Below are positions 12,457 to 25,079 of a stretch of DNA of 64,000 nt, piece by piece; position 1 is the first letter of the stretch; every line of letters begins with the position of its first letter. Below the pieces are notes generated by a model. It saw nothing but the letters and a program-made list of their open reading frames with translations. It ran no database searches and had not been told where the DNA came from. Location of the stretch: NCBI GenBank assembly GCA_024138025.1, contig JAMXBD010001206.1, positions 186,001-250,000 of the forward strand, in the 5' to 3' direction. The position numbers were made by a program, and so were the translations under genes. Source of the stretch: Combretum micranthum (Eukaryota > Streptophyta > Magnoliopsida > Myrtales > Combretaceae).

Positions 12457-13837
12457 TTAGTACCTCCTGTTTTGGCTTGACCTCCCAGCAACTGAAGAAC
12501 CACCTTCGGAAGATTGAGAATCTCCACCAGAAAACACCTGCTGCGGCGGCATCATCATTCCCATGGGTGCAACCTCACCTACACTCCACACTTTGACAGA
12601 CTTATCAAGACTTCCACTGTAGACTATCCACCGTTGATGATTCCCATTATTGCTAGTCTCATCGTCCTTCTCCACCGCAAGGCATTTGACCGGTCCGGTA
12701 TGACCTGTCAGCACTGACAGGCACGTGTGGATCGTCCCGTCCCGCCTCCATACGCATATGGTCTTGTCCGCTGACCCACTGAATAATAGATTCCCTGTTG
12801 CTGCCAAACAAAGGATAGCTAATTTATGTCCCCTGAGGACACCGCCATGAGAGAACTGCTTCTCACGTTCCCAGAAGTTGACTAAACCATCTGATGAACC
12901 ACAGTACACTATAGAACATAGTTTGCTCGCCGCAAGAGACGTGACTTGCGCATTCTTGTTTCAACAATGATTCCACTAGAGAGTGTTTGGTGGTGAATTT
13001 CACCCCCATTTCTCGCTTCCACACCTTGACGGTTCCATCGGCTGAGCCGCTGAAGACAAGCCCGTCCACGCTGGCAACGACGGAGTTGACCGCGTCGTCG
13101 TGGGCGACGATCGACTCGATGCATTTGGAGTCGGTAAGTCGCCATACCTTTATTGTCCTATCCCATGATGCGGAGTACAGAAACCCTCCATCCTCGTTCA
13201 AACTGAGGCAGGAGACTGCGTCAGAGTGTTTGATGCTACGACGTCGTCTTCCTCCGTCCATAAATTTGGTAGGATTGATGGAGCTCTTGAATATATCCTT
13301 GAGAGTCGGTAAAGTGCCTGATCTCTTATGAATGCTAGGGTTTTTAGGTGCGATTTTCCAAACTCTAATCTTCCCATCTTGATGACCAGTGAATATCTTC
13401 CCACGAGAAACAATAATCGCCTTAACCAAACCGCTGCTCGATTTGAATGCAGAGAACTCCTTCAAGTTCTTCCAAACACGGATGTTTTTACTATCGGAAC
13501 CAGTGTATAATAGATCACCAGAGGCTGCAAGCGAGTAAATATGTCCTTCCTCACGAACCAATGACCCAATGAGGCTGTTTTGTGGTACACTATCTTCATA
13601 TGACCAAGGAGATTTCGTGAATGGAGTTGTTTGGTTCCAGGGGGACATCATCATAGGAGAGCCCTCCCCGCTCATGCGGCTAGCGTCGTAAAACGGGCTC
13701 GCCATTGACACGTTGCTCTCGCGGGGTGGTAAATAATCTGCATCATCCGTGATCGTGGAGGCAGACGACATATTGGGATCTGAAAACATAGGGTTTATGT
13801 ATTTTGGTCTAGGGATGCTATTAGATTCCATAAACAT
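12457..13837 (-). CDS. JGB: WD40-repeat protein, JINGUBANG-like, one frameshift
   Basis: Intronless gene on the minus strand. The start is ATG at 13837 (or the second ATG at 13831) and the stop is TAA at 12459-12457. After a low-complexity N-terminus of about 90 residues, seven WD-type blade endings are visible in order: I-R-V-W-K-N, I-R-V-W-K-I, I-K-V-W-R-L, V-K-V-W-K-R, V-N-F-W-E-R, I-C-V-W-R-R and V-K-V-W-S-V, fitting a single seven-blade propeller. Length (459 residues if the frame were continuous) agrees with Arabidopsis JINGUBANG, a negative regulator of pollen germination and tube growth that works as a scaffold, not an enzyme. The frame breaks between blades 4 and 5 near 12,946-12,947, where one base appears extra; both sides match the family well. 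As read, translation would stop after four blades plus about 30 unrelated residues. Confidence 0.88.
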
Positions 13838-14184
13838 CTTGCCAGCCTCCTACTAAAACAACCCAATATCACGTTCAAAACAATTCCCCGATTCGCGTTC
13901 CGTGTCTATCTATCTATCAGCCTAAACTTTTAGATTTCCTCTATTAATTATCGGGACTGAAAGCGGAGATGGGGAGAAACGAGAAGAACAAAATCATGAG
14001 AAAAATTAGAAAAGAATGGATATGGTTAGAGAAATATGGGAGGAATGAAGGGTGTGTAGGAAATGAAATCAAGGGAAGGCAAGATAGTAAAGGGCGGAGA
14101 GGAAATAGGGAAAGGACATCACACATAAATAAGGATTGGAGGATATAGAGGATGGTAGAGAAGAGAGATACGATGGGATTTTGA

Positions 14185-14190
14185 CACGTG
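14185..14190. promoter_or_regulatory. G-box (CACGTG) upstream of the WD40 gene
   Basis: CACGTG in an A-CACGTG-T context, about 350 bases upstream of the minus-strand start codon. It is the core of G-box/ABRE elements bound by bZIP and bHLH factors. Function is inferred from motif and position. Confidence 0.35.
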
Positions 14191-14199
14191 TGAGGGCAA

Positions 14200-16639
14200 A
14201 AGTGATTGCATGCTTTTTCTTTGCTTGCACTATTATTAATTAAACGTTATGAAAATCTATTGGTCCTAAAAATCCGGAATCCGACAACAATGATAATGTG
14301 TAAAGTGTTTGTTAGTTTGATTTAGTTTTCTGGGTTGGGATATTGATTGGTTGCGTTTTGTGTTGGACGGTTGAGTCATTATTGTTGTTTTTTTGTTGAA
14401 TTATTTTATATAGTAGTGCTTTCTCTTTTTTTTTTAAAAAAAAAAAAAATTGGGTGGGGTTAATGTGTGCGTTGTGAGTTTTTTAGTTGTTGAGGTTTTG
14501 TGCAAGAAAATGATTGTGTCAATTGTTAAAAATTACATGAAGGCATGCATGGGGACAGCTATATTAAGAAGGGACATCATTGTGGTGATTGTGAGGTGTG
14601 CTTCAAGCATCATCGTAGCGATTGAGTCTGTTTTGTGAGGTTTTTTGTTAGATAGACAGAAAGAAAGAGAAAGGATGATAGCAGAGATCTATTTGTTTGG
14701 AAGGAGATTTGGATTATTGTGTGTTTATGGTGTGCTCGTCTAGGAATTTCGAAATGTTATCAAAAGTGCATATACCTATACATGTACAAAATTGATATCT
14801 AAACAGAAAATTAATAGAATTTGCATCCTTGGAAGATCCATTTTACTAAAGTTACTAAATTTTCCTTTTTTATTTTAAAATTTCACGTGTCAAGATTTCA
14901 AAAGAGGAACTTTAGGAAATAGAATTTTAAAGAATCCAAATCCAAATTAAGAGCATTCTTTGGATAAATAAAATAAATAGATAAAGAAAACACAGACAAT
15001 TTTGACTTTTTAGGAAAAAATTAATATATAGATCTTTTACTGTTTTACCTTAACGTGGTATTACTAAGATGATGGTTTTATGGCACTAATTTATAAATAA
15101 TCCCGAAAAACACCTCTTGCCATAGGTAGAGTGTGCGTGTGTGTGTATTTTTCACTTCAATAAGTTTATGACACCAAAAGCATCAATTTTTTTTTTAGAT
15201 GCACGTGGTATGAATCAAATTTAAGGAGGGATCCATTGCTAAGCCATTCTGTAACATTATTCATGTCATCGTTAATGACTCTTTTTTTATGACGGTAAAT
15301 AATTTGGGTTATTTCAAAAGTATATACTAAGGGAAATAGAGTCAAACAGAATCTTATTATCTTAATATATGTATATATAGGATGATTCTACATGGATGAG
15401 AGAAAATGATGGAAGATAGAATAATACGGTATATAACATGTACTTAAAAGGCATAAGTTAATGAAAGACGGTGGAATAAAATCTTATCAGTTTAACGTAA
15501 CAGATAGATAAAAGAAGATCTAAATAAGAGATTAAAAGCTCAAAAGCATATATTTGGAAAGTGGAGTCGAATAAACCCACATTGGCTTAATTGCATGTGT
15601 GTGTATATTATATATATTAAGCGAATATTTCTTCAGTTTGGACTCCAAGAATGAAATATTAATTAAATGATAAACCCCCCTTAATCTTTATTATTATTCC
15701 ACTATTATCATGGTCGTTATTATATAAATAAGAAAGCTATTATTTTATTCGCTTTATCTCTTTGTAATTTAAATAAAAATCTTCACTTTCTAATTAAAGA
15801 AATTTAAAGATTTTTTTTTCTTCTTAAATTGTTAAATCTTTATATAATTTTCAAATTACTATATTTGTTTCATACCTCCATTTTTTTTTTAACATTTTTG
15901 GATCATTTATACATTTTTTTTATTCCTTCTCAACTAATTTGATGTTTAAATACTTCAATAATTATCTTGTTCTCTAATCTTTCTTGAGTTAAAATTTAAT
16001 TTTTTGCACATGTATTGCCAATATGCTTTTGATAGTATTATAAAAGTAATAAATTTCTCAAAAATATTACCAAAGAAAAGTGGAGTTGAATAAAATCTTA
16101 TTAATTTAATGTAATGGATAGATAAAAGATTTTATATATATGTGTATATATATAAGAGAAAACGAGGGAGAGAGGGAACATATAGGTATGTAATAAATAT
16201 TGTTGGTTTAATATTTTAAGTATATATCAATAATTAAAGTCTTTAAGTTGTTTTCAGTTTATTAAGTGATATCTAGGGTTTTTCATTAAACCATAAACCA
16301 AGCTACACCAAACCGAATTGCAAAATATAGCTCGTATATTTTTGTTCAATTCACTAAACAAGCTAGAGAGAGTCTAAATGGTATATTGCCCAGTTAGTGT
16401 TAAAACTTAAAAAAAAAAAATAAATAAATAAAAACATGTTTTAGTTTTGAACTCGATTGGCATTTCATGTATACCTTATATACCAATCTTTTTATTATCT
16501 CCCATCTTATTCTCAGTTGTGTAGATAACACCTAAAGGTATCAATGTTGGTGGTAAGTTCATTTAATATATAAATATTTTTAGTAGTTAACAAGAGAAAT
16601 CAATATTTTATAAAGTAAATTAAGGTTCTATTTATTTCA
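14200..16639. other. AT-rich spacer
   Basis: No gene I can support. Contains poly-A/T runs, a short GT tract near 15,131-15,146 and short AT tracts near 15,370 and 16,135-16,152. Confidence 0.45.
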
Positions 16640-16860
16640 CCATTTTAGTATCATTCTAGTATTGTTTTTAAAATTATATTTGTCCACAAACTAATATAGA
16701 TGAAAAACTGGCAATTTTACTTATAAATTGACTAAACAGAACCGATATTAAACCAATATCGATATAATATAAATAAGTTGCAGATGCTAATCTGATATAG
16801 ATATAAATACCGACAAAAAATTGACAATCCAAACATGCCCTAAATAAGCTATCAACATTT
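16640..16860 (-). repeat. Dispersed MITE-like repeat, copy 2
   Basis: Inverted relative to copy 1 (1,330-1,560). The right end reads CAAACATGCCCTA, whose complement (TAGGGCATGTTTG) is typical of hAT-type MITE ends. The left end is only loosely complementary, and no clear target duplication was found. Confidence 0.4.
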
Positions 16861-16965
16861 TGCAAAGTTCAATTGAGACATGATGTTTAGATTAGTTTTC
16901 AACTAACTTTCCTTAAACTTCCCCAACGATCAATTATGGTTACATTTTTCAACTCACTTTGCAAA

Positions 16966-17075
16966 ACGTTGAATTCTCTTTTGAACTACTCAAAATATTG
17001 ATACCTTAAATTATTTATCTCTAAATGTTGATTCATCTTTTTAACTACTCGAAACGTTGATACCTATATAGAAAT
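16966..17075. repeat. Two-unit tandem repeat, period about 57 bases
   Basis: Two similar units follow each other, each running A-A-[CT]-G-T-T-G-A-x-T ... ACTACTC ... TTGATACCT. A further copy in the opposite orientation lies at about 36,003-36,052 (AAGGTATCAATGTTTTAAGTGG). Confidence 0.5.
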
Positions 17076-17439
17076 TACCCCCCAAATGAAACTAACTATT
17101 GATGTAATTTAGTCATTCTTAGCCTCTACAATATATCCTTTTTCTTTCACCGTTGTCTCTCATCATTCAAGAAGAATCACACGCCTTTACTATCACTAAT
17201 GATGCAACGCTAACGAAATATAGTGTTATATGACTTTAATTGTTTGTAATTTTTTTTAATTTAAAAATTAATGTTTAGTTGAGAATTTTAATGATTATTA
17301 GTAACATCAATGAAGAAAAGGTGTTCTTAAAAGCATTTCGAAAATGAACCAATCTAAATTGCAGATAGTTTGGTCTAGTTTGCTCTAAATCTCATATTAT
17401 TTAAAGCAATTTGATTCATTGATGGTTTAAACCAAACCA

Positions 17440-18890
17440 TTTTAAATGTTACTTCTTCTTTTTAAGTCATTTGATCCACATGAATAAGGTCTTCAGCTCT
17501 TTAGTCTTCTTAATAAATAACATGTTTTCTTGCTTAACTTCAATTAAACTTGTTAGAAGTAGCTTGAAAATCTAGCCATTTCGTTGAATATTAAACTCAT
17601 TCCAGTACCCATCACAATTAACTCGATAATCATTATGTTAAGGCCTCCCTAATCATACCATAGAGAACACTATCAGCACAATCACTAATAGAAGTAGGTA
17701 CTTGACCCTATTTGTAAACATGCACAACTCCATGATGACTCAATTAATAAAGGGAATGTGGCTCTAAATGATGTCTAACTATGAACCAATGTCATCAGAC
17801 TTGGGCCAGAGCTTTGACTTGGACATGATAGATAGTCAAGGGTCAATAAATAAAATCAAGTTGAACTGCAATTGGATCAGATCATTCCTAAGGAGGGGTT
17901 AGCTCGAATCTGACAACACTGGTATAAACACAACTTAAGTACGAGCTTAGCAGAAGTCAAATGTGCACAGCTAGCTCCATCAATTATAGTAAAGTAAATC
18001 TTTGGCACTATACTTTTAATATAGAAAAGTTTACTCCATTACTTAGGGGCTAACTCCCTTTGAATTTTCACGTCATATTTAAAAGTAGTCATACATACAT
18101 TAATGATATCTACCAGTTCTTCCATCTTCTTACTCTTGATACCCTTCTTGTCGTCTTCATCACTTTCAACTTTTATATTCATAACCCTTTTGTTAGAACA
18201 CATTATCATGCAACATGCCCATGATCCAAACACTTTTAACACTTGATCTTCTAGCTTCTCTTTTGTTGTGTTAATTTAGGTCTTTTCTCCTTTAAGGGCT
18301 TTTCCATATTCTTTGCTTTGTTTCATCTCCTCTTTCTCACACTTTTTAATTAGATCATCAAATTTTTAATGATATGAAGATGATTTGCAAGAATGCATTC
18401 TCAAGTGCCTCTCAACTTTGCTCACTAATTTAATCACATCCTCCATGGTCTTATAGTACTTAGCCCATTAATAAACCTGACAATATCTTCCTTTAAAGAT
18501 TCCTTAAGTTCACACTTGATCATCAAGGTCTCAAGCTCGCTAAAATTTTATTCTACACTCTTTTATCTTACCTTAAAGACTAATTCAATTAGCATCTCTT
18601 GTTTGTAAGAATTTGGAATGAATTTGCATCTCATTAACCTTTTTCACAGCATTCACGCATGCATTTTATCCTCGTCAACCCTGCGTTTTTCTTTTAGTAG
18701 CTTATTTCACCACACGCTAACATAGTCTATAAAAGCTAAAGGTTTCATCTTCACTTTGTTTCACCTATCCCATTCATAGTAATCAAACACCTCTTCGACT
18801 CATAACACCCAATCTAGAAATTCCTTAGGCTTATTATCCCCAGTGAGAGCTAGAATTTTTAATTTGATACTATCAAGCCCCTTACATGTC
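17440..18890 (-). pseudogene. Decayed Ty3/gypsy gag and protease
   Basis: Reading the minus strand from 18,890 downwards, broken frames give the usual order of a Ty3/gypsy gag. First is K-E-F-L-D-W-V with V-F-D-Y-Y-E-W (about 18,830-18,750), then V-W-W-N-K-L-L-K-E-K-R-R (near 18,700). Next come L-M-I-K-C-E-L-K-E-S and R-F-I-N-G-L-S (about 18,530-18,460), and a ruined zinc knuckle next to C-S-N-K-R-V-M (18,239-18,180). A further segment, I-I-D-G-A-S-C-A-H-L (about 17,990-17,960), resembles the gypsy aspartic protease site. Many stops and shifts interrupt it. Reverse transcriptase and integrase were not found, so it is a 5' fragment. Confidence 0.65.
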
Positions 18891-20060
18891 ATCATGCTCA
18901 TCTCTCCTCTGGCTTCTTTCACTATCAACATTATATCATCATTTAAGCCACAATTTGCTACAACTAACACCACCATGACTTCATATCCTACACATCAACA
19001 TATCATGAAGTTGGCTCATCTCATGCTCATACCATCTACCTTTTGTTTAAGATTTTCTCATCCTTGCATATCGCTTCTATTATTATTACCTTGACTTGGA
19101 GCTTGGCATATTGTTGCTATCAACTACTACTTTAAGATTCCTATAAAAATTCAACAAAAATATCACAAATCCTAATAAACCATCACCAAAAAACAAAAAT
19201 CTCAACGAACAACAAATACCCTTAATTGTTAGAAATCAAAATAAGAATATATTATCAAATTTACCACGAAACAAGTAACCTTTGCTTTGATAGTAACCAA
19301 TACAAATCCCTCCTCGATCTTATACTAAACTAATGCTAATGTAATGGGGTTATCAATTTTATTACAATAAATATAAAATTAAGGATATTGACTTAATGAA
19401 TATCTAATAAATTATAAAAAAACACATTGGATTGTGATCGAAATGCAAAATTATAAAATCTATGACTGATAAATCTATCTCATGTGTTAAGAGAATTAAA
19501 AAATTTGATCAACAAGTTTAGCGCGATTTATCCAACATTGGCAAGAATGCAACAAATAAAAAAAAAATGAACACTCAATATTGACAGATCAATGTTAATG
19601 CCTATAAACAAGGAAGTAACTCAACTAAACTTTATATTTAACTATAACCTAGCTTATTTATAGGCACATATGACAACCCTTCTATGCCCTAATATAACTG
19701 GTAACTAACTAAATGATAGGATACAACATAAAATATGACTTGATCTTAAAATAACTAAACAGAAGTGGAAAATAACATATTAATAATATAATAAATATAG
19801 CAGCCTAAGCCATAGAAATTATTACGAACAGATATACTAAGATAATCCTTGCGTCTTGCAACCCTAGGTTAGTTGACCACAGGCAGTAAATTGAAGCTGG
19901 TCCATTACGTGCGACCCATTAGTGGTCTTCAATTGGTTTTCTTTTTATTGGCCTTTTTGTTTAACCTCATAAATTTTTCTTGGACCAATTTTGCTCCCCC
20001 CAAGTTTTTTAATGTGCAGCAACTCTCTCTTGCCTTGGCCTGATTCCTAGTTTCTTCCTT
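18891..20060 (-). other. Possible leader and LTR remnant of the gypsy fragment
   Basis: Lies directly upstream of the minus-strand gag. Near 19,275-19,305 the complement reads TTGGTTACTATCAAAGC, a weak match to the TGGTATCAGAGC primer-site type. Near 19,653-19,662 the complement reads CTATAAATAAG, a TATA-box-like word that an LTR promoter would have. The LTR borders could not be fixed. Confidence 0.25.
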
Positions 20061-22990
20061 TAATCCTTGTTAACAGGAACAAAGAAAAAGCAAAAAATAA
20101 AGAATTTACATTTTAGGTTTAACAATGCTACATTGGTAATATAAATGCATGCATTATGTTAGAGTTGTTGCATAGGTATGTATAGGATGAGTTATGTATA
20201 TCACATTGACTTCAAAGGAGCAATGTGGAAATGATACGTGAAGATTGCTTAGAAGAGGAGCAAAGAGGAGGAATAGGTAGTTTTAAAGGGTTGGAACACA
20301 CAAGTGGCATGAGTTGTAGAGTACATGGATCTGTTTAAATTATTTGATTTTTATTTGTATCTTATTTGTATTATGTTCATTTGATCTATTTATAAGTAAA
20401 CATTTTTTTTTCATCATATCTGTTTCTTGATAAACAGTTCGTTTGAAAACGATAAAAATAATATGTCAAAATGAATAGAATAAGACGAACCAAACGGAAC
20501 CTATATCAACATCCCTTTGTTTTTGAGGAAAAAGTACCTTGTTTTTCATTTTAAGTCTAAAAATAACAATTTTTTGGCAAAACGCTATTTCTTTATGTTA
20601 GGTTTATTATTTAATAAATTGAATGGACTTATATGTATAAAAAATAATTATATGGGTAAGGCTATTAGTTTGTAAAGTCAAAACAAAATGAATTAATAAA
20701 TTTATAGATTTTAGAGTTTTGAAATACTTATGAGATTTTATATGTAGATATTAGATATATTATTTTTAGTTTTATAATTGATAGAGTTACATATAATAAA
20801 AGTTGACAAAGAGAGTGTTGACTTATATATATATATATATATATTATATATAGCCGTCGTTTTGCAAGTCATGTGTGCCGTAAATACTTTTTCTGACATC
20901 CCATCACTAGAAATAAGAGGAAGAAAAAGCAAAATCTCTTCAAGACTATATGTTTAAAAGGTTAATCATCAAAATATAGTGTTTGTACATCTTTCATCTA
21001 TGGATTTAGCTAGGTATAATTCTAAGTATAACCTAATTTTACATATATTTAATTTTTGGTAGTTTGATTTAGAAATTTGAAGTTTAATAAATCCTTACAC
21101 TTTGATTGTTGTGACAAATGAGAAAAGGCAATGAAATAAGATTCTACTAATAGCTATCCCGCCCTTAAGGTCTCCCTATGTAAGACCTGACATGCCAAAC
21201 TCTTTCCGATGATATCCAAAGTTCATTAACCTTGACTCCCTGAATACTGTCACTAACTAAGCAGTTAAAAGTCCATCGCAGCAGATGGGAAAATTCATAT
21301 GTAACATTGATCTTCTAGTTATATATAGACGGATCGTCCTAAATTATTGGGTACTATATACCGAATACTCATGTACTCGATCCCATTCTGTCTATAAAGG
21401 ATAAGTTGCACAGTTGATACATATTTCGTTTTCCTTTTTTTCCTACTTTGGGCCACGCAATAATATGTACACTATCAGGTGGCACTAGAATTGGCCTGTT
21501 AATTATATAATATTATTTTTGTATTGTTTTTAAAGCGAAATCAATCTCGGTTTCTGTAAAATTTCAGCAAATTACATATGTGTTTTTGAGGGACTAAATT
21601 TTATTGATAAATAATTATTAATGAAGTCTGGTATGGTAGTTGTGATAAATTATAAGACTAGCAGTATCTTCGAACAAAAGTTGAAAAAATAAAAATAAAA
21701 ATAAAAAACAAAAAAAAGAAGAAGAAGAAGAAGACCGTCTTTACCTTTTCTTAATTTTCGTCTCTTTTTCAGTTTATTTTCTGTCAAGATATTGGGTCTG
21801 TTTGTTTTGGCTTTTTTCCGGCAGATACAGACAATTTTTCAAACTTTTTTCTAACAAATTATTTATCAAGAAATAGATATAGATAAAAAAAAGTTGACAG
21901 TTCTCATCAAAAGATCAAATAGAACAAATATAGATAAAATTTAGATGCAAATCGGATATATTTTACACATATCATTTTAAAAAAGATACAGATACAGATG
22001 AAAAACAGACAATTATTATCCATGGAAGTAGCGCTATATATATATATATATATTCGTATGCTTTAAACCTATACTCTTGCTGTAAAATGTTTTGATTCCA
22101 TAGAAAATTTTATGGTTTTATTGCAGCAATAACTTATAATGGAAGCAGTCACATCATATCATTAAACGGTTAGGATTTATTTTATATGTGATCGAAATTT
22201 TTATATTGGTTTTTATAAAATCAACTTAATTATAATATTAGTGATGGTGCTTATTAAAAGTTTTTTGTTTCAAGGTGGTTTGGTTTTTAGAGAAATGATT
22301 TCTTTTTTAATTAGTTTCCCGTACTTATAATAATCACTGTGAAATTTAAATGTTACCGTGCAGATTTTAGGAGGACAATTTTAATAGCCTTTTAATTGTA
22401 TGTTACGATTAATGGGTGACACTTGACGGCGATTGTTAACCATTGTGGAAAATTTAAATGGAAAAGAAAGAGAATAATTTCTATCTTTAAAAAGAAAATT
22501 ATACGAAATAGAAATTTTCCTTATTTTTCGTTTTTCCTTTATAGTTTCCATGGTTGCTAGGAACCAATTATAGTCATAACGTTCCATCATTTACTTACCC
22601 TTATAAGTAACAAGTATTTTACTATTTGTAACCATTTTAAATCTAGAAACGTTTTGCTTGAAATAATTTCACACCCCTGAAGCAATTATGATATGTATAC
22701 AGACTAAGGTTGTGTAATACTTTCGTCCGAGTTGCTAATGGTCCGAGCGCACAAGGTCCATACAATTCCAAAGCACAGCTACATACGGCGGTGTATGGTC
22801 CCAAAGCTTAATTGTGCTAGGACAAAGAAACATTCTCGAAAGCAAAATAAAATATTTTTGTCGACATTCTACGGGGTGAAAGGACATCAAAGAGATAATT
22901 ATTAGTAGGGAAAAGGAAATTAATATATATATTAATATGTATATTTTAAAATAATTACAAAAATGCAATTGGGATAAAAATAATCCTAGA
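20061..22990. other. AT-rich spacer with short tandem AT tracts
   Basis: No gene seen. (AT)n tracts at about 20,824-20,842 and 22,035-22,052. Loose relatives of the dispersed repeat near 20,320-20,510 and 21,795-22,025. Confidence 0.4.
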
Positions 22991-22994
22991 ACTA

Positions 22995-23225
22995 GACAAG
23001 TTAAACTCGTCTCTTAAAGAAACAAGATTATAAGTAATTGACCTCATCTCTTCGAGAAACGAGTTTAACTTGTCTAATTCATCTCTTTTTTAAAGAGATA
23101 AGGTTATAAATAACCGACATTGTCTCTTCAAGAGACAAGGATAGAATGAACCTCGTCTTTTTATCCTTGTCTCTTGAAGCGACAAGATTGGTCACTTACA
23201 ACCCTATCTCTTTAAAAAACAAGTT
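22995..23225. repeat. Cluster of interlocking inverted repeats
   Basis: GACAAGTTAAACTCGT (22995-23010) pairs perfectly with its complement at 23059-23074. CTTCAAGAGACAAGGATA (23126-23143) pairs perfectly with its complement at 23162-23179. TTGTCTCTT-C-AAGAGACAA at 23120-23138 is itself a hairpin. Further weaker copies of the CTCTT...AAGAGA motif recur about every 40-60 bases through 23,210. There is no coding potential. Transcribed, it would fold into several stacked stems. Confidence 0.85.
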
Positions 23226-24077
23226 TAAATTACCTATTTTTTTAGATTTTTTTCTCTTGTGGTAGGATTTGTATAATTTTTTTAAAAAGTAACCACTTTT
23301 CCCTTAATTCATTGTTAGTACATGCGCTTGATCCTTTTTAATTAAATATGAAGAATTTATTTCCGCCTCGATTAAAACATTATTCGTTATCCCGAACCCA
23401 GTGAAATTAAAATCATTATGTAATTGCAAGAACATATATACAATTCAACTTTGATCTTAGTTTGTGTTTAAAGAAAATATAGCTAGTTGCTTTCATAGTT
23501 TAATAATTGTCATTTTAAGGGCGAGATTGTAGTAATTTAAACGCAATACAAATGATGTGATAAAGAAAGTTGCTTGTGTGATCCACATAGATAATTTACC
23601 AAATATATCAAAAGAAATCCCATAATTGGACAAACCAGCAATATGGAATCATTTGACCTCTTTAACTAACAACAGAATGCATTAACCTAGCTAAAGCTTT
23701 TCATTGACAAACGTAATGATGGAGCCCCCCACATGGACGGACAAATTAAAAGATAGTGACCACCAAGTTGTTATTCTTAGAAGATGGAAACTTTATAGCA
23801 AATTTGCAACTGATAATAAAATTATTTTTTAAAATATTAGTTATGATGAATTTGAGATAAAAATTATCGATGAAAGTTTTGTTTTTGAAAGTCTTTAACA
23901 ATAGAGTTTTTACTCTCACATAAAAAATTTTTCATCTTCAAAACCAAAATTTCCTTTAGTGAAACAAAACTACATAACTATTGAATGAAGACATTAACAT
24001 ATAAATAAGGTTAAAATTGTTTGTTTAGCTAGCTACTTTTATCATTTTATGTTATGAATTATCCTTTTATATAATTT
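23226..24077. other. AT-rich spacer
   Basis: No gene, RNA or defined repeat seen. Confidence 0.4.
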
Positions 24078-24241
24078 ATGGTCGTTTAGATTTTTTTTTT
24101 ATCATTTCCAAAATACAGTTTGTTAAAAAACACACATAAATAAAAAAATAAATATTTTTATATAAAAATAAATTAAATAAAAATAAAATATAACTATAAA
24201 TACAGATATAAATGAAAATCAAACTACTAACAGGCCGTAAG
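24078..24241. mobile_element. Small MITE-like element, candidate
   Basis: The left end TATGGTCGTTTAG is roughly complementary to the right end CTAACAGGCCGTA; the interior is almost pure A/T with no coding capacity. Ends and size (about 160 bases) suit a hAT-type MITE. No convincing target duplication. Confidence 0.35.
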
Positions 24242-25079
24242 TGTTAGGTATCAATTTTTGTTATCCTTTTTATGTAAAGAATTCTCCTTTGAGATGCATT
24301 TCCTTTAGGCTAGCTTTATCTATGCTCTGCACGACAATCTATGAAGCACATGTCGTGCACTCCAAAAGGTCCTACATAATTTCCCCAGCTTGTCATGGAG
24401 CTACACGCACCTTCTCTGGAGCTCAACGGTTGCTTTTCAGCCACCTTGAGACCTATACCTAGGCTGTATAAATCATTCAGCTATATCTACTTTTGAGCAT
24501 CATTGAAAGACCCATTTGAGAGACCAAAAAATGGGGACCGAAAAACAGAGCCATTTGTTCGTTTCCACGTACACAAATTAGCGGGTCTACAATTTACATT
24601 CTCATTGTACTACGATTGGCCCTACTCACGAAAATTCAGTTTGATCTTTCCTATGTTAGCAATCGTGGGTGAACATTAGGAGAAAACATCATGCTATTTC
24701 AGGACATTAGGATAGGAAGATTAAGTTGGAAACGTCACGTCGTCACGGGCTACCTGTACATTCTCATTACGTGGATGGTCATATGTATTATAAAAAAATA
24801 AAATAAAATAATACATAAAAAAGAACAACGATACCATATATTGTTATATAAAAAAAGAAATAAGTCTTTCTTAATAAAATAAGTTTTGATCATCCCTCAT
24901 CTAATAGAGATACGTATTTCTCTATACAATTTTACAAGAAGCCAAACTCTAAAATTTCTACCAGCTTGTATCTTATTTCAAAAAAGTACATAAATCAAAG
25001 AACTGGATAAGTTTTTTTTTTTTATTTGGTTTTTTAATGATTAGGAGAGGTTATCCTTCCTAAATTTTATTGTCGACAT
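24242..25079. other. Spacer, slightly more mixed in composition
   Basis: No gene I recognise. It may include the 5' part of the LTR-like stretch that follows, but the edge is not clear. Confidence 0.3.

Noticed and set aside
12514..12717. Plus-strand open frames across the WD40 gene (also 12,987-13,510)
   Set aside because: They are antisense to a strong WD40 match and show no protein features of their own.
18843..19094. Plus-strand 83-codon frame
   Set aside because: It overlaps the minus-strand gypsy gag start and leader; hydrophobic wording reflects the complement of that region.
20738..20932. Minus-strand 64-codon frame
   Set aside because: Crosses an (AT)n tract giving I-Y-I-Y-I-Y; composition artefact.
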